From Thermomonospora echinospora (lineage in GTDB: Bacteria > Actinomycetota > Actinomycetes > Streptosporangiales > Streptosporangiaceae), in assembly GCF_900108175.1 (NCBI RefSeq), contig NZ_FNVO01000004.1:248001-312000 (forward strand): a stretch of 64,000 bases of DNA, given 5' to 3'. A program made the translations under genes and the position numbers. Within the stretch, counting starts at the first letter, position 1. Each line of letters opens with the position of its first letter. A model generated the notes under the pieces. The model worked only from the letters and a program-made list of their open reading frames with translations. It ran no database searches and was not told the origin of the DNA. Positions 50,699 to 62,401 of the stretch are shown piece after piece.

Positions 50699-51445
50699 AT
50701 GTCCAGCCAGAACCCCGAGCAGCAGGCCGAGCAGGCCGCCGACCGGCTGCCCGCCCAGGCGCCCCAGGACCGGCTGGCGCAGCCGGTCGTCCGCAGGGGC
50801 ATGTTCGGCGCGAAGACCAGCGGCGACACCTCCGGATACGGCGGGCTGGTCATCCGGCAGAGCCCCAAGGTCTCCAGCCCCCGCCCCTACGGCGGGCCAG
50901 AGGGCGGCGGTGAGCACGGCGAGTTCGACGAGGTCGCCGACGCGTTGGAACGGGCCTTCCCCGACTTCGGCGAGGCGGTCGAGCGGGTCGTGGTGGACCG
51001 TGGCGAGATCACCTTCTTCGTCCGCCGCCGGTACCTGCCGCAGCTCGCGCAGACCCTGCGGGACCAGATCGACCTGCGCTTCGAGCTGTGCACCGGCGTG
51101 TCGGGCGTGCACTACCCGGCCGACACCGGCGCCGAGCTGCACGCCGTCTATCACCTGCTGTCGATGACCCACAACCGGCGGATCCGGCTGGAGGTCACCT
51201 GCCCCGACGAGGACCCGCACATCCCGTCGCTGGTGCCGGTCTACCCGACCAACGACTGGCACGAGCGGGAGACCTACGACTTCTTCGGGATCGTGTTCGA
51301 CGGCCATCCGGCGCTGACCCGCATCGAGATGCCCGACGACTGGGTGGGCCACCCGCAGCGCAAGGACTACCCCCTTGGCGGAATCCCGGTCGAATACCGC
51401 GGAGCGGAAATCCCGCCCCCCGACCAGCGGAGGTCGTACACATGA
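50699..51445 (+). CDS. nuoC: NADH-quinone oxidoreductase subunit C
   Basis: The 248-residue 30-kDa-type subunit has a long disordered N-terminus (about 80 residues) and the core signature [31 protein letters not shown]. Its last codons P-P-D-Q-R-R-S-Y lie in a 25-bp sequence repeated 104 bp downstream, before nuoD. It is separate from nuoD, not fused as in some enteric bacteria. Confidence 0.96.
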   Translation: MSSQNPEQQAEQAADRLPAQAPQDRLAQPVVRRGMFGAKTSGDTSGYGGLVIRQSPKVSSPRPYGGPEGGGEHGEFDEVADALERAFPDFGEAVERVVVDRGEITFFVRRRYLPQLAQTLRDQIDLRFELCTGVSGVHYPADTGAELHAVYHLLSMTHNRRIRLEVTCPDEDPHIPSLVPVYPTNDWHERETYDFFGIVFDGHPALTRIEMPDDWVGHPQRKDYPLGGIPVEYRGAEIPPPDQRRSYT

Positions 51446-51543
51446 GGCTCCAACATCGGTTCGCCCCGGGGATGCGGCCCGCCGTCATGGGACCGCGGCG
51501 CGGAAACCTGTTCCTGCTGCCCCCCGACCAGCGGAGGTCGTAC
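51415..51543. repeat. Direct repeat flanking the nuoC-nuoD junction
   Basis: A perfect 25-bp direct repeat occupies 51415-51439 (end of nuoC) and 51519-51543 (just ahead of nuoD). Weaker similarity extends upstream of both copies (accgcgg-gcggaaa in each). The second copy supplies GGAGG at 51533-51537, 11 bases before the nuoD ATG. It looks like a duplicated nuoC tail whose ribosome site was kept. Confidence 0.88.
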
Positions 51544-51548
51544 CTCTG

Positions 51549-52895
51549 ATGAGCTCCACCAAGTACACCGAGTACGACGCGTACGCCGCCGAGGAGGCGA
51601 CGGAGGGCAAGGTCTTCAACGTCGACGGCGGCGACTGGGACCAGGTCGTGGCCGCCGCCGAGGACTCCTCCGACGAGCGGCTCGTGGTCAACATGGGCCC
51701 GCAGCACCCCTCCACCCACGGCGTGCTGCGGCTGATCCTGACCCTCGACGGCGAGACGGTGAACGAGGCCCGGGTGGGCATCGGCTACCTGCACACCGGC
51801 ATCGAGAAGAACATGGAGTTCCGCACCTGGGCGCAGGGCCCCACGTTCTGCACCCGGATGGACTACCTGGCGCCGATCTTCAACGAGACGGCGTACTGCC
51901 TCGGGGTCGAGAAGCTGCTGGGGATCACCGACCAGATCCCCGAGCGGGCCCAGATCATCCGGGTGATGATGATGGAGATCAACCGGATCTCCTCGCACCT
52001 GGTCGCGATCGCCACCTTCGGGCTGGAGTTGGGCGCCACCACGGTGATGCTGAACGGCTTCATCGAGCGCGAGTACGCCCTCGACGTGTTCGAGGAGATC
52101 ACCGGCCTGCGGATGAACATGGCCTACGTGCGGCCGGGCGGGGTCGCCCAGGACATCGGGCACGGCGGGTTCACCAAGGTCCGCGAGTTCCTGGACCGGA
52201 TGCCGGGCCGCATCCAGCAGCTGCGCAAGCTGATGGACGCCAACCCCGTCTACCTGGCCCGCACCAAGGACGTCGCCTACCTGGACCTGCAGGGCTGCAT
52301 GGCCCTCGGCATCACCGGGCCGGTGCTGCGCTCGACCGGGCTGCCGTGGGACCTGCGCAAGACCCAGCCCTACTGCGGCTACGAGACCTACGAGTTCGAC
52401 GTGGCCACCCAGGACACCTGCGACGTCTACGGCCGCTACCTGGTGCGGATGCAGGAGATGGAGGAGTCCCTCAAGATCATCGAGCAGTGCCTGGACCGGC
52501 TGAGCACGGTCAAGGGCCCGGTGATGATCGAGGACAAGAAGATCGGCTGGCCCGCCCAGCTGGCCATCGGCACCGACGGGATGGGCAACTCGCCCCGGCA
52601 CATCGCGCACATCATGGGCACCTCCATGGAGGCCCTCATCCACCACTTCAAGCTGGTGACCGAGGGCTTCCGGGTGCCGGCCGGCCAGGCGTACGCGGCG
52701 ATCGAGTCGCCGCGCGGCGAACTCGGCGTCCACGTGGTCAGCGAGGGCGGCACCCGCCCCTACCGCGTGCACTTCCGGGACCCGTCCTTCACCAACCTGC
52801 AGGCGACGGCCGCCATGTGCGAGGGCGGCATGGTGGCTGACGTCATCGCAGCAGTCGCCAGCATCGACCCCGTGATGGGAGGCGTGGACCGATGA
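51549..52895 (+). CDS. nuoD: NADH-quinone oxidoreductase subunit D
   Basis: NuoD forms the quinone-binding pocket with NuoB. The 448-residue product has [26 protein letters not shown], the [22 protein letters not shown] segment and [16 protein letters not shown]. It matches the family length, with an acidic N-terminus of about 40 residues. Its frame is open far upstream through the nuoC repeat, but ATG 51549 begins the expected N-terminus. It overlaps nuoE by 4 bases. Confidence 0.97.
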   Translation: MSSTKYTEYDAYAAEEATEGKVFNVDGGDWDQVVAAAEDSSDERLVVNMGPQHPSTHGVLRLILTLDGETVNEARVGIGYLHTGIEKNMEFRTWAQGPTFCTRMDYLAPIFNETAYCLGVEKLLGITDQIPERAQIIRVMMMEINRISSHLVAIATFGLELGATTVMLNGFIEREYALDVFEEITGLRMNMAYVRPGGVAQDIGHGGFTKVREFLDRMPGRIQQLRKLMDANPVYLARTKDVAYLDLQGCMALGITGPVLRSTGLPWDLRKTQPYCGYETYEFDVATQDTCDVYGRYLVRMQEMEESLKIIEQCLDRLSTVKGPVMIEDKKIGWPAQLAIGTDGMGNSPRHIAHIMGTSMEALIHHFKLVTEGFRVPAGQAYAAIESPRGELGVHVVSEGGTRPYRVHFRDPSFTNLQATAAMCEGGMVADVIAAVASIDPVMGGVDR

Positions 52896-53614
52896 GCTAC
52901 GCACCCGAGACGCTCGCCCAGCTGGAGCGGGACGCCAAGGAGATCATCGCGCGCTATCCCAAGCCGCGCTCGGCCCTGCTGCCGATGCTGCACCTGGTGC
53001 AGTCGGTGGACGGCCACATCACCTCCGACGGCGTGGAGTTCTGCGCCGAGCAGCTGGGCATCACCCCGGCGCAGGTCACCGGGGTCGCCACCTTCTACAC
53101 CATGTACAAGCACGACCGCGTCGGCGAGTACCACGTGGGCGTGTGCACCAACACGCTGTGCGCGGTCATGGGCGGCGACCAGATCTGGGACGAGCTCAGC
53201 GAGCACGTCGGCGTCGGTCACGACGAGGCCACCGAGGACGGCAGGATCTCCCTCGAACGCATCGAGTGCAACGCCGCCTGCGACTTCGCCCCGGTGATGA
53301 CGGTCAACTGGGAGTTCTTCGACAACATGACTCCCGAGAAGGCCAAGAAGCTGGTCGACGACCTGCGCGCCGGCAAGGAGGTCGCCCCCACCCGGGGGCC
53401 GAACAGCGTGTGCACCTGGAAGCAGGCGTCGCGGATCCTGGCCGGGTTCCCCGACGGCCGCGCGGGCGAGGGCCCGCAGGCCGGGGAGCCCACCCTGGTC
53501 GGCCTGGAGCTGGCCAAGCAGCGCGGCTGGGAGGCTCCGCCGGCGGACGCCGCACGGCCCGAGCCGGACGACCCGGCGGCGGGTTCGCAGACGCGAGGGG
53601 ACATCCACAAATGA
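52892..53614 (+). CDS. nuoE: NADH-quinone oxidoreductase subunit E
   Basis: NuoE carries 2Fe-2S cluster N1a in the NADH module. The 240-residue product has ligands C-x4-C in [13 protein letters not shown] and C-x3-C in [12 protein letters not shown]-terminal tail of about 60 residues, rich in Pro and Ala, is longer than in E. coli. It is joined to nuoD and nuoF by ATGA overlaps. Confidence 0.97.
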   Translation: MSYAPETLAQLERDAKEIIARYPKPRSALLPMLHLVQSVDGHITSDGVEFCAEQLGITPAQVTGVATFYTMYKHDRVGEYHVGVCTNTLCAVMGGDQIWDELSEHVGVGHDEATEDGRISLERIECNAACDFAPVMTVNWEFFDNMTPEKAKKLVDDLRAGKEVAPTRGPNSVCTWKQASRILAGFPDGRAGEGPQAGEPTLVGLELAKQRGWEAPPADAARPEPDDPAAGSQTRGDIHK

Positions 53615-54912
53615 GCACGACCCTCACCCCCGTCCTGTCCCGCACCTGGGACCAGCCGGACTCGTTCACCCTCGCGGCCTACGAGCGCGAGGGTGGCTAC
53701 CGGGCGATGCGCACGGCGTTCGGGATGGAGCCGGACGCCATCGTGCAGGCGGTCAAGGACTCGGGCCTGCGCGGCCGCGGCGGCGCCGGCTTCCCCACCG
53801 GGATGAAGTGGGGCTTCCTGCCGCCCAGCAGCCCCAACCCGCGCTACCTGGTGGTCAACGCCGACGAGTCCGAGCCGGGCACCTGCAAGGACATCCCGCT
53901 GATGCTGGCCAACCCGCACGTGCTGGTCGAGGGCGTCATCATCAGCTCTTACGCGATCCGCTCCAACCACGCGTTCATCTACGTGCGCGGTGAGGTGCTG
54001 CACGTCATCCGCCGCCTGCAGCAGGCGGTCGCCGAGGCGTACGAAGCCGGCTACCTCGGCAAGGACATCCTCGGCACCGGGTACGACCTGGAACTGGTGG
54101 TCCACACCGGCGCCGGCGCCTACATCTGCGGCGAGGAGACCGCGCTGCTGGACTCGCTGGAGGGATACCGCGGCCAACCGAGGCTCAAGCCTCCCTTCCC
54201 TGCCGTCGCGGGACTCTACGGCGGCCCCACTGTGATCAACAACGTGGAGTCGATCGCCTCGGTTCCCTCGATCGTGGCCAACGGGGCCGACTGGTTCGCC
54301 TCGATGGGCACCGAGAAGTCCAAGGGCTTCGGGATCTTCTCGCTGTCCGGGCACGTCACCAGGCCGGGCCAGTACGAGGCGCCGCTGGGCATCACGCTGC
54401 GCGAGCTGCTGGACATGGCCGGGGGCGTCCGCAAGGGGCACCGGCTGAAGTTCTGGACCCCGGGCGGCTCGTCCACCCCGCTGTTCACCGACGAGCACCT
54501 CGACGTCCCGCTGGACTTCGAGAGCGTCGGCGCGGCCGGGTCCATGCTGGGCACCCGGGCGCTGCAGATCTTCGACGAGACCACCTGCGTGGTGCGCGCG
54601 GTGCAGCGCTGGTCGGAGTTCTACGCGCACGAGTCGTGCGGCAAGTGCACCCCCTGCCGTGAGGGCACCTACTGGTACAAGCAGGTGTTCAAGCGGCTGG
54701 AGGCGGGCCAGGGCACCGAGGAGGACCTCCAGACGCTGCTGGACCTGTCCGACAACATCCTCGGCCGGTCCTTCTGCGCGCTCGGCGACGGCGCCACCAG
54801 CCCGGTGACCTCGTCCATCAAGTTGTTCCGCGACGAGTACATCGCGCACTTCACCCAGGGCGGGTGCCCGTTCGACCCCGCCAAGTCGACCGTGTGGGCA
54901 GGTGAGCAGTGA
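53611..54912 (+). CDS. nuoF: NADH-quinone oxidoreductase subunit F
   Basis: NuoF binds NADH and FMN and cluster N3. The 433-residue product has [49 protein letters not shown] and the 4Fe-4S site [13 protein letters not shown] with a later Cys in [10 protein letters not shown]. It overlaps nuoG by 4 bases (GTGA). Neighbouring nuoE and nuoG complete the NADH module. Confidence 0.97.
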   Translation: MSTTLTPVLSRTWDQPDSFTLAAYEREGGYRAMRTAFGMEPDAIVQAVKDSGLRGRGGAGFPTGMKWGFLPPSSPNPRYLVVNADESEPGTCKDIPLMLANPHVLVEGVIISSYAIRSNHAFIYVRGEVLHVIRRLQQAVAEAYEAGYLGKDILGTGYDLELVVHTGAGAYICGEETALLDSLEGYRGQPRLKPPFPAVAGLYGGPTVINNVESIASVPSIVANGADWFASMGTEKSKGFGIFSLSGHVTRPGQYEAPLGITLRELLDMAGGVRKGHRLKFWTPGGSSTPLFTDEHLDVPLDFESVGAAGSMLGTRALQIFDETTCVVRAVQRWSEFYAHESCGKCTPCREGTYWYKQVFKRLEAGQGTEEDLQTLLDLSDNILGRSFCALGDGATSPVTSSIKLFRDEYIAHFTQGGCPFDPAKSTVWAGEQ

Positions 54913-57356
54913 CGGTCACCGACAAGACCTCCGCAGAGGTCGAGCAGCAGCCGAAGATGGTCCCGGTGACCATCGACGGGTTCGAGATCGAGGTGCCCGA
55001 GGGCACCCTGATCATCCGGGCCGCCGAGCTGCTGGGCATCCAGATCCCCCGGTTCTGCGACCATCCGCTGCTGGACCCGGTCGGCGCGTGCCGCCAGTGC
55101 CTGGTGGAGATCCCCGACGCCGGCAACGGCCGCGGGATGCCCAAGCCGCAGGCCTCCTGCACCACCACGGTGATGCCCGGCATGGTGGTCCAGACCCAGC
55201 TCACCTCCCCGGTGGCCGACAAGGCCCAGCACGGGGTGATGGAGCTGCTGCTGATCAACCACCCGCTGGACTGCCCGATCTGCGACAAGGGCGGCGAGTG
55301 CCCGCTGCAGAACCAGGCGATGTCCAACGGCCGGGGCGAGACCCGCTTCCGCGACACCAAGCGCACCTTCCCCAAGCCGATCCCGCTGTCGTCGCAGGTG
55401 CTGCTGGACCGGGAACGCTGCATCCAGTGCGCCCGCTGCACCCGCTTCTCCGACCAGATCGCCGGGGACGCCTTCATCGACCTGTTCGAACGGGGCGCCA
55501 AGGAGCAGGTCGGGGCGGCCGAGGACCGGCCGTTCCAGTCCTACTTCTCCGGCAACACGGTGCAGATCTGCCCGGTCGGCGCGCTCACCGGGGCCGCCTA
55601 CCGGTTCCGCTCCCGCCCGTTCGACCTGGTGTCGACGCCGAGCGCCTGCGAGCACTGCGCGTCCGGCTGCGCACTGCGCACCGACCACCGCCGCGGCAAG
55701 GTGACGCGGCGGCTGGCCGGTGACGACCCGCAGGTCAACGAGGAGTGGAACTGCGACAAGGGCCGGTGGGCGTTCACCTACGCCACCCAGCCCGACCGGC
55801 TGACCCACCCGCTGGTCCGCAACGAGCGGGGCGAGCTGGAGACCGCCTCCTGGCCGGAGGCGCTCGCCGTCGCCGCCCGGGGCCTGGCCGCCGCCCGCGG
55901 CCGGGTCGGCGTGCTGCCGGGCGGGCGCCTCACCCTGGAGGACGCCTACGCCTACGCCAAGTTCGCGCGGACGGCGCTGGGCACCAACGACATCGACTTC
56001 CGAGCCCGGCCGCACTCGGCCGAGGAGGCCGCCTTCCTGGCCTCCTCGGTGGCGGGCCACGACATCGAGGTGTCCTACTCCGACCTGGAGAAGACCCCGG
56101 TGGTGCTGCTGGCCGGCTTCGAGCCGGAGGAGGAGTCGCCGATCGTCTTCCTGCGGCTGCGCAAGGCGTTCCGCAAGAAGGGCCTGAAGGTCTACTCGGT
56201 GGCCCCGTTCGCCACCCGGGGGCTGGCCAAGATGGGCGGCACGCTGCTGCGGGCGCTGCCCGGCGCCGAGGCCGAGGTGCTCGGCGCGCTGGTCACCGGG
56301 GACGAGCCGGTGGCCGAGGAGCTCAAGGCGCCCGGCGCGGTGATCCTGCTCGGTGAGCGGCTGGCCGCCAGCCCCGGCGCGCTGTCCAGCGCGGTGCGGC
56401 TGGCCCAGGTCACCGGGGCCCGGCTGGCCTGGGTGCCGCGGCGGGCCGGTGAGCGCGGCGCCGTCGAGGCGGGCGCGCTGCCCGGCCTGCTGCCGATCGG
56501 GCGCCCGGTCACCGACCCGGCCGCCCGCGCCGAGGTCGCCCGGGCCTGGAACGTGGCCGACCTGCCCGCCGCGCCCGGCCGCGACACCGCCCAGATCCTG
56601 ACCGCCGCCGCGGCCGGAGAGCTGGGCGCGCTGCTGATCGGCGGGGTCGACCCGTACGACCTGGCCGACCCGGCCGGCGCGCTGGCCGCCATCGAGGCGA
56701 CGCCGTTCGTGGTGAGCCTGGAGCAGCGGGCCAGTGCCGTCACCGACCGCGCCGACGTGGTGCTGCCGGTGGCCGCGGTCGCCGAGAAGGCCGGCACGTT
56801 CGTCAACTGGGAGGGCCGCGGCCGCGCCTTCGACGTGGCGCTGCGGGTGCCGGGCCGGCTGTCGGACCTGCGGGTGCTGGACACGCTGGCCGGTGAGATG
56901 GACGTCCACCTGGCGCTGCCCGGCCCGGAGGCGGCCCGCCGCGAGCTGGCCGCGCTGGGCGCCCACCGGGGCGAGCGGCCCGCCGCGCCCGCGGTCACCG
57001 CCGGGATCCGTCCGGAGCCGGCCGAGGGCGAGGCGCTGCTGGCCACCTGGCGGCAGCTGCTGGACCGGGGCCGCCTGCAGGACGGCGAGCCCTACCTGGC
57101 CGGCACCGCCAAGCCGGCGGTGGCCCGCCTGTCGCCCGCCACCGCCGCCGAGATCGGCGCGACGGAGGCGGTGACCGTGACCGGCGGCGGCGGAAAGCTG
57201 ACGCTGCCGCTGGAGATCACGCCGGACCTGCCCGACCGGGTGGTCTGGCTGCCGACCAACTCCCAGGGCTGCGCCCTCTACCGCGACCTGGGCGCCGACA
57301 CGGGCGCGATCGTCTCGATCGCCTCCGCCGACGGCAACAGTGGAGGTGCCGCATGA
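54909..57356 (+). CDS. nuoG: NADH-quinone oxidoreductase subunit G
   Basis: The 815-residue subunit has an N-terminal 2Fe-2S ferredoxin domain ([20 protein letters not shown]), a His/Cys 4Fe-4S region ([15 protein letters not shown]), and [11 protein letters not shown] further site, CEHCASGC followed by a distant Cys in EEWNCDKG, fits the extra N7-type cluster seen in only some bacteria. The remainder is a molybdopterin oxidoreductase-like domain, normally without cofactor in NuoG. The C-terminal part is Ala/Gly/Arg-rich and variable. The GTG start overlaps nuoF. Confidence 0.95.
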   Translation: MTVTDKTSAEVEQQPKMVPVTIDGFEIEVPEGTLIIRAAELLGIQIPRFCDHPLLDPVGACRQCLVEIPDAGNGRGMPKPQASCTTTVMPGMVVQTQLTSPVADKAQHGVMELLLINHPLDCPICDKGGECPLQNQAMSNGRGETRFRDTKRTFPKPIPLSSQVLLDRERCIQCARCTRFSDQIAGDAFIDLFERGAKEQVGAAEDRPFQSYFSGNTVQICPVGALTGAAYRFRSRPFDLVSTPSACEHCASGCALRTDHRRGKVTRRLAGDDPQVNEEWNCDKGRWAFTYATQPDRLTHPLVRNERGELETASWPEALAVAARGLAAARGRVGVLPGGRLTLEDAYAYAKFARTALGTNDIDFRARPHSAEEAAFLASSVAGHDIEVSYSDLEKTPVVLLAGFEPEEESPIVFLRLRKAFRKKGLKVYSVAPFATRGLAKMGGTLLRALPGAEAEVLGALVTGDEPVAEELKAPGAVILLGERLAASPGALSSAVRLAQVTGARLAWVPRRAGERGAVEAGALPGLLPIGRPVTDPAARAEVARAWNVADLPAAPGRDTAQILTAAAAGELGALLIGGVDPYDLADPAGALAAIEATPFVVSLEQRASAVTDRADVVLPVAAVAEKAGTFVNWEGRGRAFDVALRVPGRLSDLRVLDTLAGEMDVHLALPGPEAARRELAALGAHRGERPAAPAVTAGIRPEPAEGEALLATWRQLLDRGRLQDGEPYLAGTAKPAVARLSPATAAEIGATEAVTVTGGGGKLTLPLEITPDLPDRVVWLPTNSQGCALYRDLGADTGAIVSIASADGNSGGAA

Positions 57357-58675
57357 GCGTGCCCCTGGCCGCCCCCGATCCCACCCTGCAGTCCTTCGGA
57401 CAGGACCCGTGGTGGCTGATCGGCGGCAAGGTGCTGGCCATCTTCGTGTTCCTGGTGCTCACCGTGCTGCTGTCCATGTGGGTGGAGCGCCGGATCATCG
57501 GGCGGATGCAGCTGCGCGTCGGGCCCAACCGGGCCGGGCCGTTCGGCCTGCTGCAGGGCCTGGCCGACGGGGTCAAGCTGGCGCTGAAGGAGGACATCGT
57601 CCCGCGCCAGGTCGACAAGGTCGTGTTCGTCCTGGCGCCGGTCGTGTCGGCGGTCCCGGCGTTCGTGTCGTTCATCATCATCCCTTTCGGGCCGACGGTG
57701 TCGATCTTCGGGCACCAGACCCCGTTGCAGGGCACCGACCTGCCGGTGGCGGTGCTGCTGGTGCTGGCGATGGCCTCGATGGGCGCCTACGGGATCGTGC
57801 TGGCGGGCTGGTCGTCGATGTCGCCCTACTCGCTGCTGGGCGGGCTGCGCTCGGCCGCGCAGATCATCTCCTACGAGATCGCGATGGGCCTGTCGTTCGT
57901 GGCGGTGTTCCTGTTCGCCGGCACGATGTCGACCACCGGGATCGTCAACGCGCAGGCCGACCGCTGGTTCGCGGTGATGCTGCTGCCGTCGTTCCTGGTG
58001 TACGTGGTCACCATGATGGGCGAGTCCAACCGGATCCCCTTCGACCTGCCCGAGGGCGAGGGCGAGCTGGTCGGCGGCTTCCACACCGAGTACTCGTCGC
58101 TGAAGTTCGCGATGTTCTTCCTGGCCGAGTACATCAACCTGGCCACCCTGTCGGCCCTGGCCACCACCCTGTTCCTGGGCGGCTGGCGGGCCCCGGCGCC
58201 GATCTCCACGGTATGGGAGGGCGCCAACTCCGGCTGGTGGCCGGTGCTGTGGTTCCTGGCCAAGCTGTGGCTGTTCATCTTCTTCTTCGTCTGGCTGCGC
58301 GGCTCGCTGCCGCGGGTGCGCTACGACCAGCTGATGAAGCTGGGCTGGAAGATCCTGATGCCGTTCTCGCTCGGCTGGATCCTGCTGGTGGCCACCATCC
58401 GGGGGCTGCGCAACGAGGGCCACGACATGACCCAGGTGGCGATCTGGGCGGCCGTCGTGATCGGCGCGGTGCTGCTGCTGTCGATCGCGTGGGACCTGGT
58501 GGGCCGGGGCCGTGGCGACGGCGGCGAGATCGTGCCGGACCTGGACGGGGGCGCCGCGCCGGAGGCCGCCGGCGGCTTCCCGGTGCCGCCGCTGGACGCC
58601 CCGCACTACCACGGCGTCGCTCGCGAGGGCGCCGACGTCACTGCGCACAAGGAGGTGGCCAGTGGGTCTCACTGA
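57353..58675 (+). CDS. nuoH: NADH-quinone oxidoreductase subunit H
   Basis: NuoH links the membrane and hydrophilic arms and shapes the quinone channel. The 440-residue product has eight or more helices with signatures [34 protein letters not shown] and [28 protein letters not shown] cytoplasmic tail of about 60 residues follows the last helix. It overlaps nuoI by 14 bases. Confidence 0.97.
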   Translation: MSVPLAAPDPTLQSFGQDPWWLIGGKVLAIFVFLVLTVLLSMWVERRIIGRMQLRVGPNRAGPFGLLQGLADGVKLALKEDIVPRQVDKVVFVLAPVVSAVPAFVSFIIIPFGPTVSIFGHQTPLQGTDLPVAVLLVLAMASMGAYGIVLAGWSSMSPYSLLGGLRSAAQIISYEIAMGLSFVAVFLFAGTMSTTGIVNAQADRWFAVMLLPSFLVYVVTMMGESNRIPFDLPEGEGELVGGFHTEYSSLKFAMFFLAEYINLATLSALATTLFLGGWRAPAPISTVWEGANSGWWPVLWFLAKLWLFIFFFVWLRGSLPRVRYDQLMKLGWKILMPFSLGWILLVATIRGLRNEGHDMTQVAIWAAVVIGAVLLLSIAWDLVGRGRGDGGEIVPDLDGGAAPEAAGGFPVPPLDAPHYHGVAREGADVTAHKEVASGSH

Positions 58676-59264
58676 CTTCCTGAACCCGGTCAAGGGCTTC
58701 GGTGTCGCGTTCCACCAGATGTTCACCAAGAGCGAGACCGTCCAGTACCCGGAGGTGAAGAAGCCCACGGCGCCCCGCTTCCACGGCCGGCACCAGCTCA
58801 ACCGGTGGCCGGACGGGCTGGAGAAGTGCGTGGGCTGCGAGCTGTGCGCCTGGGCCTGCCCGGCGGACGCCATCTACGTGGAGGGCGCCGACAACACCGA
58901 GACCGAGCGCTACTCGCCGGGCGAGCGGTACGGCCGCGTCTACCAGATCAACTACCTGCGCTGCATCCTGTGCGGGCTGTGCATCGAGGCGTGCCCCACC
59001 CGGGCGCTGACGATGACCAACGAGTACGAACTGGCCGACGACAGCCGCGAGAGCCTGATCTACACCAAGGACATGCTGCTGGCGCCGCTGCGCGAGGGCA
59101 TGGAGCAGCCGCCGCACCCGATGCGGCTCGGCGAGACCGAGGAGGACTACTACCGCCTCGGCCTCGCCGGCGCCGAGGAGGCTCCGGCCAGTCCGTCCCA
59201 GGACGGCGGCCGGCGCTCCAGCATCGACGCGGCGGTGCGCGCCGAGAGCGGTGAGAAGAAGTGA
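58662..59264 (+). CDS. nuoI: NADH-quinone oxidoreductase subunit I
   Basis: NuoI carries two 4Fe-4S clusters, N6a and N6b. The 200-residue product has [12 protein letters not shown] and [12 protein letters not shown], each with four cysteines, separated by about 40 residues. The GTG at 58662 has a clear AAGGAGG site inside the nuoH 3' end; the longer frame upstream belongs to nuoH. Its stop overlaps the nuoJ start (GTGA). Confidence 0.97.
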   Translation: MGLTDFLNPVKGFGVAFHQMFTKSETVQYPEVKKPTAPRFHGRHQLNRWPDGLEKCVGCELCAWACPADAIYVEGADNTETERYSPGERYGRVYQINYLRCILCGLCIEACPTRALTMTNEYELADDSRESLIYTKDMLLAPLREGMEQPPHPMRLGETEEDYYRLGLAGAEEAPASPSQDGGRRSSIDAAVRAESGEKK

Positions 59265-60181
59265 TCGAATCGGTGACCCCGGTGCTCGCCCAGACCGAGA
59301 CGCAGGCGGGCGAGCCGGTGGTGTTCTGGCTGCTGGCGATCGTCAGCGTGGCCGCCGCACTGGGCATGGTCTTCCTGCGCAAGGCGGTGCACTCGGCGCT
59401 GATGCTGGCGACGGTGATGCTGTCGCTGGCGGTGCTGTACGCGGTGCAGGACGCCCCGTTCCTGGCGTTCGTGCAGGTGATCGTGTACACCGGCGCGGTG
59501 CTGATGCTGTTCCTGTTCGTGCTGATGCTGGTGGGCGTGGCCTCCACCGACTCGCTGGTGGAGACCATCCGCGGGCAGCGGCTGTGGGCGGCGATCGCCG
59601 GGCTGGGCTTCGCGGTGCTGGTGGTGGCCGGGCTCGGCAACGCGGCGCTGTCGGAGTCGATCGGGCTGACGGCGGCCAACGCCGAGTCCGGCGGCAACAT
59701 CCAGGGGCTGGCCCGGCTGCTGTTCACCAAGTACGTGTTCGCGTTCGAGGTGACCAGCGCGCTGCTGATCACCGCGGCGCTGGGCGCGATGGTGCTGGCG
59801 CACCGCGAGCGCCACTCTCCCAAGGCCACCCAGAAGGAGCTGTCCAAGCGGCGGTTCCGGCCCGGCGGCCACCCGACCCCGCTGCCCGGCCCCGGCACCT
59901 ACGCCCGGCACAACGCGGTGGACATGCCGGCGCTGCTGCCGGACGGCAGCGTCTCGGAACTGTCGATCAACCCGGTCATCGCGCAGCGCTCCGGCACCGC
60001 CCGGATGCACATGGACCTGCACGGACAGACCGAGGAGCAGGCCGTGGAGCGTGACGTGGCGGCGGTGCGCGCCGTCACCGAGGCGGCCCGCGACGCCGAC
60101 GCCGAGACCCGCGAGGCCAAGGCGGGCACCCCCGCCGCCGGCGGCGCCGCCGGCCCGAGCGAAGGCGAGGCAGGCAAATGA
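59261..60181 (+). CDS. nuoJ: NADH-quinone oxidoreductase subunit J
   Basis: The 306-residue protein has five helices in residues 15-185, including [20 protein letters not shown], which holds the NuoJ pi-bulge region. A soluble C-terminal tail of about 110 residues, charged and Ala-rich, is much longer than in E. coli (184 residues total). It overlaps nuoI and nuoK by 4 bases each. Confidence 0.95.
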   Translation: MIESVTPVLAQTETQAGEPVVFWLLAIVSVAAALGMVFLRKAVHSALMLATVMLSLAVLYAVQDAPFLAFVQVIVYTGAVLMLFLFVLMLVGVASTDSLVETIRGQRLWAAIAGLGFAVLVVAGLGNAALSESIGLTAANAESGGNIQGLARLLFTKYVFAFEVTSALLITAALGAMVLAHRERHSPKATQKELSKRRFRPGGHPTPLPGPGTYARHNAVDMPALLPDGSVSELSINPVIAQRSGTARMHMDLHGQTEEQAVERDVAAVRAVTEAARDADAETREAKAGTPAAGGAAGPSEGEAGK

Positions 60182-60477
60182 GCCCCGGACACTACCTGGT
60201 GCTGTCGGCGCTGCTGTTCACCATCGGCGGGGTGGGCGTGCTGGTGCGCCGCAACGCCATCGTGGTGTTCATGTGCGTCGAGCTGATGCTGAACGCCACC
60301 AACCTGGCGTTCGTGTCGTTCGCCCGCATGCACGGCAACCTCGACGGCCAGCTCATCGCCTTCTTCGTGATGGTGGTCGCCGCGGCCGAGGTCGTGGTGG
60401 GGCTGGCGATCATCATGACGATCTTCCGGACCCGCAGGTCGTCGTCGGTGGACGACGCCAACCTGCTGAAGTACTGA
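60178..60477 (+). CDS. nuoK: NADH-quinone oxidoreductase subunit K
   Basis: The 99-residue three-helix subunit has the proton-path glutamates in [16 protein letters not shown] and [12 protein letters not shown]. Length and motifs are typical. It overlaps nuoJ and precedes nuoL by 13 bases. Confidence 0.97.
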   Translation: MSPGHYLVLSALLFTIGGVGVLVRRNAIVVFMCVELMLNATNLAFVSFARMHGNLDGQLIAFFVMVVAAAEVVVGLAIIMTIFRTRRSSSVDDANLLKY

Positions 60478-60490
60478 GAGGCGATGGAGC

Positions 60491-62401
60491 ATGAAGGCCG
60501 AAGGCATCCAGGCCGTCGCCTGGCTTCTCATCGCCCTCCCGCTGGCGGGTGCGGCGATCCTGCTGCTGGGCGGCCGGCGCACCGACAAGTGGGGCCACCT
60601 GCTGGGCACCGGCATGTCGCTGGGCGCGTTCGTCGTCGGGCTGGCGATGTTCGTCCAGATGCTCGGGTACGACCCCGAGGAGCGGCGGCGGACGATCCAC
60701 CTGTACGAGTGGTTCACCGTCGGGCACTTCAAGCTCGACATGGGGCTGCTGGTGGACCCGCTGTCCATCAGCTTCGTGCTGCTGATCACTGGTGTGGGCT
60801 CGCTGATCCACATCTACTCCATCGGCTACATGGCCGAGGACGATGACCGGCGGCGGTTCTTCGCCTACCTGAACCTGTTCGTGGCGGCGATGCTGCTGCT
60901 GGTGCTGGCCGACAACTACGTCGGGCTGTTCATCGGCTGGGAGGGCGTCGGCCTGGCGTCGTACCTGCTGATCGGGTTCTGGCAGCACAAGCCGTCGGCG
61001 GCGACGGCGGCCAAGAAGGCGTTCGTGGTCAACCGGGTCGGCGACCTGGGCATGGTCATCGCGATCTCGCTGATGTTCGCCACGTTCGGCACGGTGAGCT
61101 TCACCCAGATCCTCGGTGAGGGCGCCCACCACCTGGGCATGGTCGAGCAGGTCGGCCAGGGCACCGCCACCGCGATCGGGTTGCTGCTGCTGCTCGGCGC
61201 CTGCGGCAAGTCGGCCCAGCTGCCGCTGCAGTCCTGGCTGCTGGACGCGATGGAGGGCCCGACCCCGGTGTCGGCGCTGATCCACGCGGCCACCATGGTG
61301 ACCGCCGGCGTCTACCTGATCGTCCGGTCCGGCCCGATCTTCGAGCTGGCCCCCGACGCCCAACTGGCGGTGACGATCGTGGGCGCGGCCACCCTGCTGG
61401 CCGGTGCGATCATCGGGTGCGGCAAGGACGACATCAAGAAGGCGCTGGCCGGCTCGACGATGTCGCAGATCGGCTACATGGTGCTGGCGGCGGGCCTGGG
61501 CCCGGCCGGCTACGTGTTCGCCATCGCCCACCTGATCGCGCACGGCTTCTTCAAGGCCGGGCTGTTCCTGGGCGCCGGGTCCGTCATGCACGGCATGAAG
61601 AACGACGTGAACATGCGCCACTACGGCGGGCTGCGCACCATGATGGTGATCACCTGGGCCACCTTCGGGCTCGGCTACCTGGCGATCATCGGCTTCCCGG
61701 GCCTGTCCGGCTTCTTCACCAAGGAGGGGATCATCGCCGCCGCCTTCGACAAGGGCGGCACCTCCGGCATGATCCTCGGCGGCTGCGCGCTGCTGGGCGC
61801 GGCCATCACCGCCTACTACATGTCGCGGGTGATGTTCATGACCTTCTACGGCGAGCGCCGCTGGGAGGAGGACGTGCACCCGCACGAGTCGCCCAAGGTG
61901 ATGACCGTCCCGCTGATGCTGCTGGCGCTCGGCTCGCTGTTCGCCGGCGGCTTCCTGGTGCTCGGCTCGTTCGGGCACTTCCTGGAGCCGGTGGTCGGCG
62001 GAGGCGAGGCCCACGGGTTCCACCTGATCACCGCCCCCGGCATCGCCGCGTTCGTGCTGATGGTCATCGGCGTGGCGATCGCCTGGCGGCAGTACGGTGC
62101 CCGCAAGGTGCCGCGCGAGGCCCCGGCGGGCTCGTTCCTCACGGTGGCCGCCCGCAAGGACCTCTACGGTGACGCCATCAACGAGTCGCTGATCATGCGG
62201 CCCGGCCAGTGGCTGACCCGGCTGGCGGTCTACTTCGACAACAAGGGTGTGGACGGCCTCGTCAACGGCCTGGCCGCCGGGGTCGGCGGTACCTCGGGCC
62301 GGGTCCGGCGGCTGCAGACCGGCTTCGTCCGCTCCTACGCCCTCTCGATGTTCCTCGGCGCGGCGGTCGTCGTCGCCGCTCTGCTGGTGGTGAACGTTTG
62401 A
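60491..62401 (+). CDS. nuoL: NADH-quinone oxidoreductase subunit L
   Basis: NuoL is the distal antiporter-like proton pump with a lateral helix. The 636-residue product has [56 protein letters not shown] and [19 protein letters not shown], the standard antiporter signatures. The ATG at 60491 follows GGAG; another ATG 7 bases earlier is out of frame. Its stop shares a base with the nuoM start. Confidence 0.97.
   Translation: MKAEGIQAVAWLLIALPLAGAAILLLGGRRTDKWGHLLGTGMSLGAFVVGLAMFVQMLGYDPEERRRTIHLYEWFTVGHFKLDMGLLVDPLSISFVLLITGVGSLIHIYSIGYMAEDDDRRRFFAYLNLFVAAMLLLVLADNYVGLFIGWEGVGLASYLLIGFWQHKPSAATAAKKAFVVNRVGDLGMVIAISLMFATFGTVSFTQILGEGAHHLGMVEQVGQGTATAIGLLLLLGACGKSAQLPLQSWLLDAMEGPTPVSALIHAATMVTAGVYLIVRSGPIFELAPDAQLAVTIVGAATLLAGAIIGCGKDDIKKALAGSTMSQIGYMVLAAGLGPAGYVFAIAHLIAHGFFKAGLFLGAGSVMHGMKNDVNMRHYGGLRTMMVITWATFGLGYLAIIGFPGLSGFFTKEGIIAAAFDKGGTSGMILGGCALLGAAITAYYMSRVMFMTFYGERRWEEDVHPHESPKVMTVPLMLLALGSLFAGGFLVLGSFGHFLEPVVGGGEAHGFHLITAPGIAAFVLMVIGVAIAWRQYGARKVPREAPAGSFLTVAARKDLYGDAINESLIMRPGQWLTRLAVYFDNKGVDGLVNGLAAGVGGTSGRVRRLQTGFVRSYALSMFLGAAVVVAALLVVNV

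Noticed and set aside
51440-51548. Frameshift or broken gene between nuoC and nuoD
   Set aside because: NuoC is full length with its own stop, NuoD begins with its normal N-terminus, and the repeated sequence explains the open frame.
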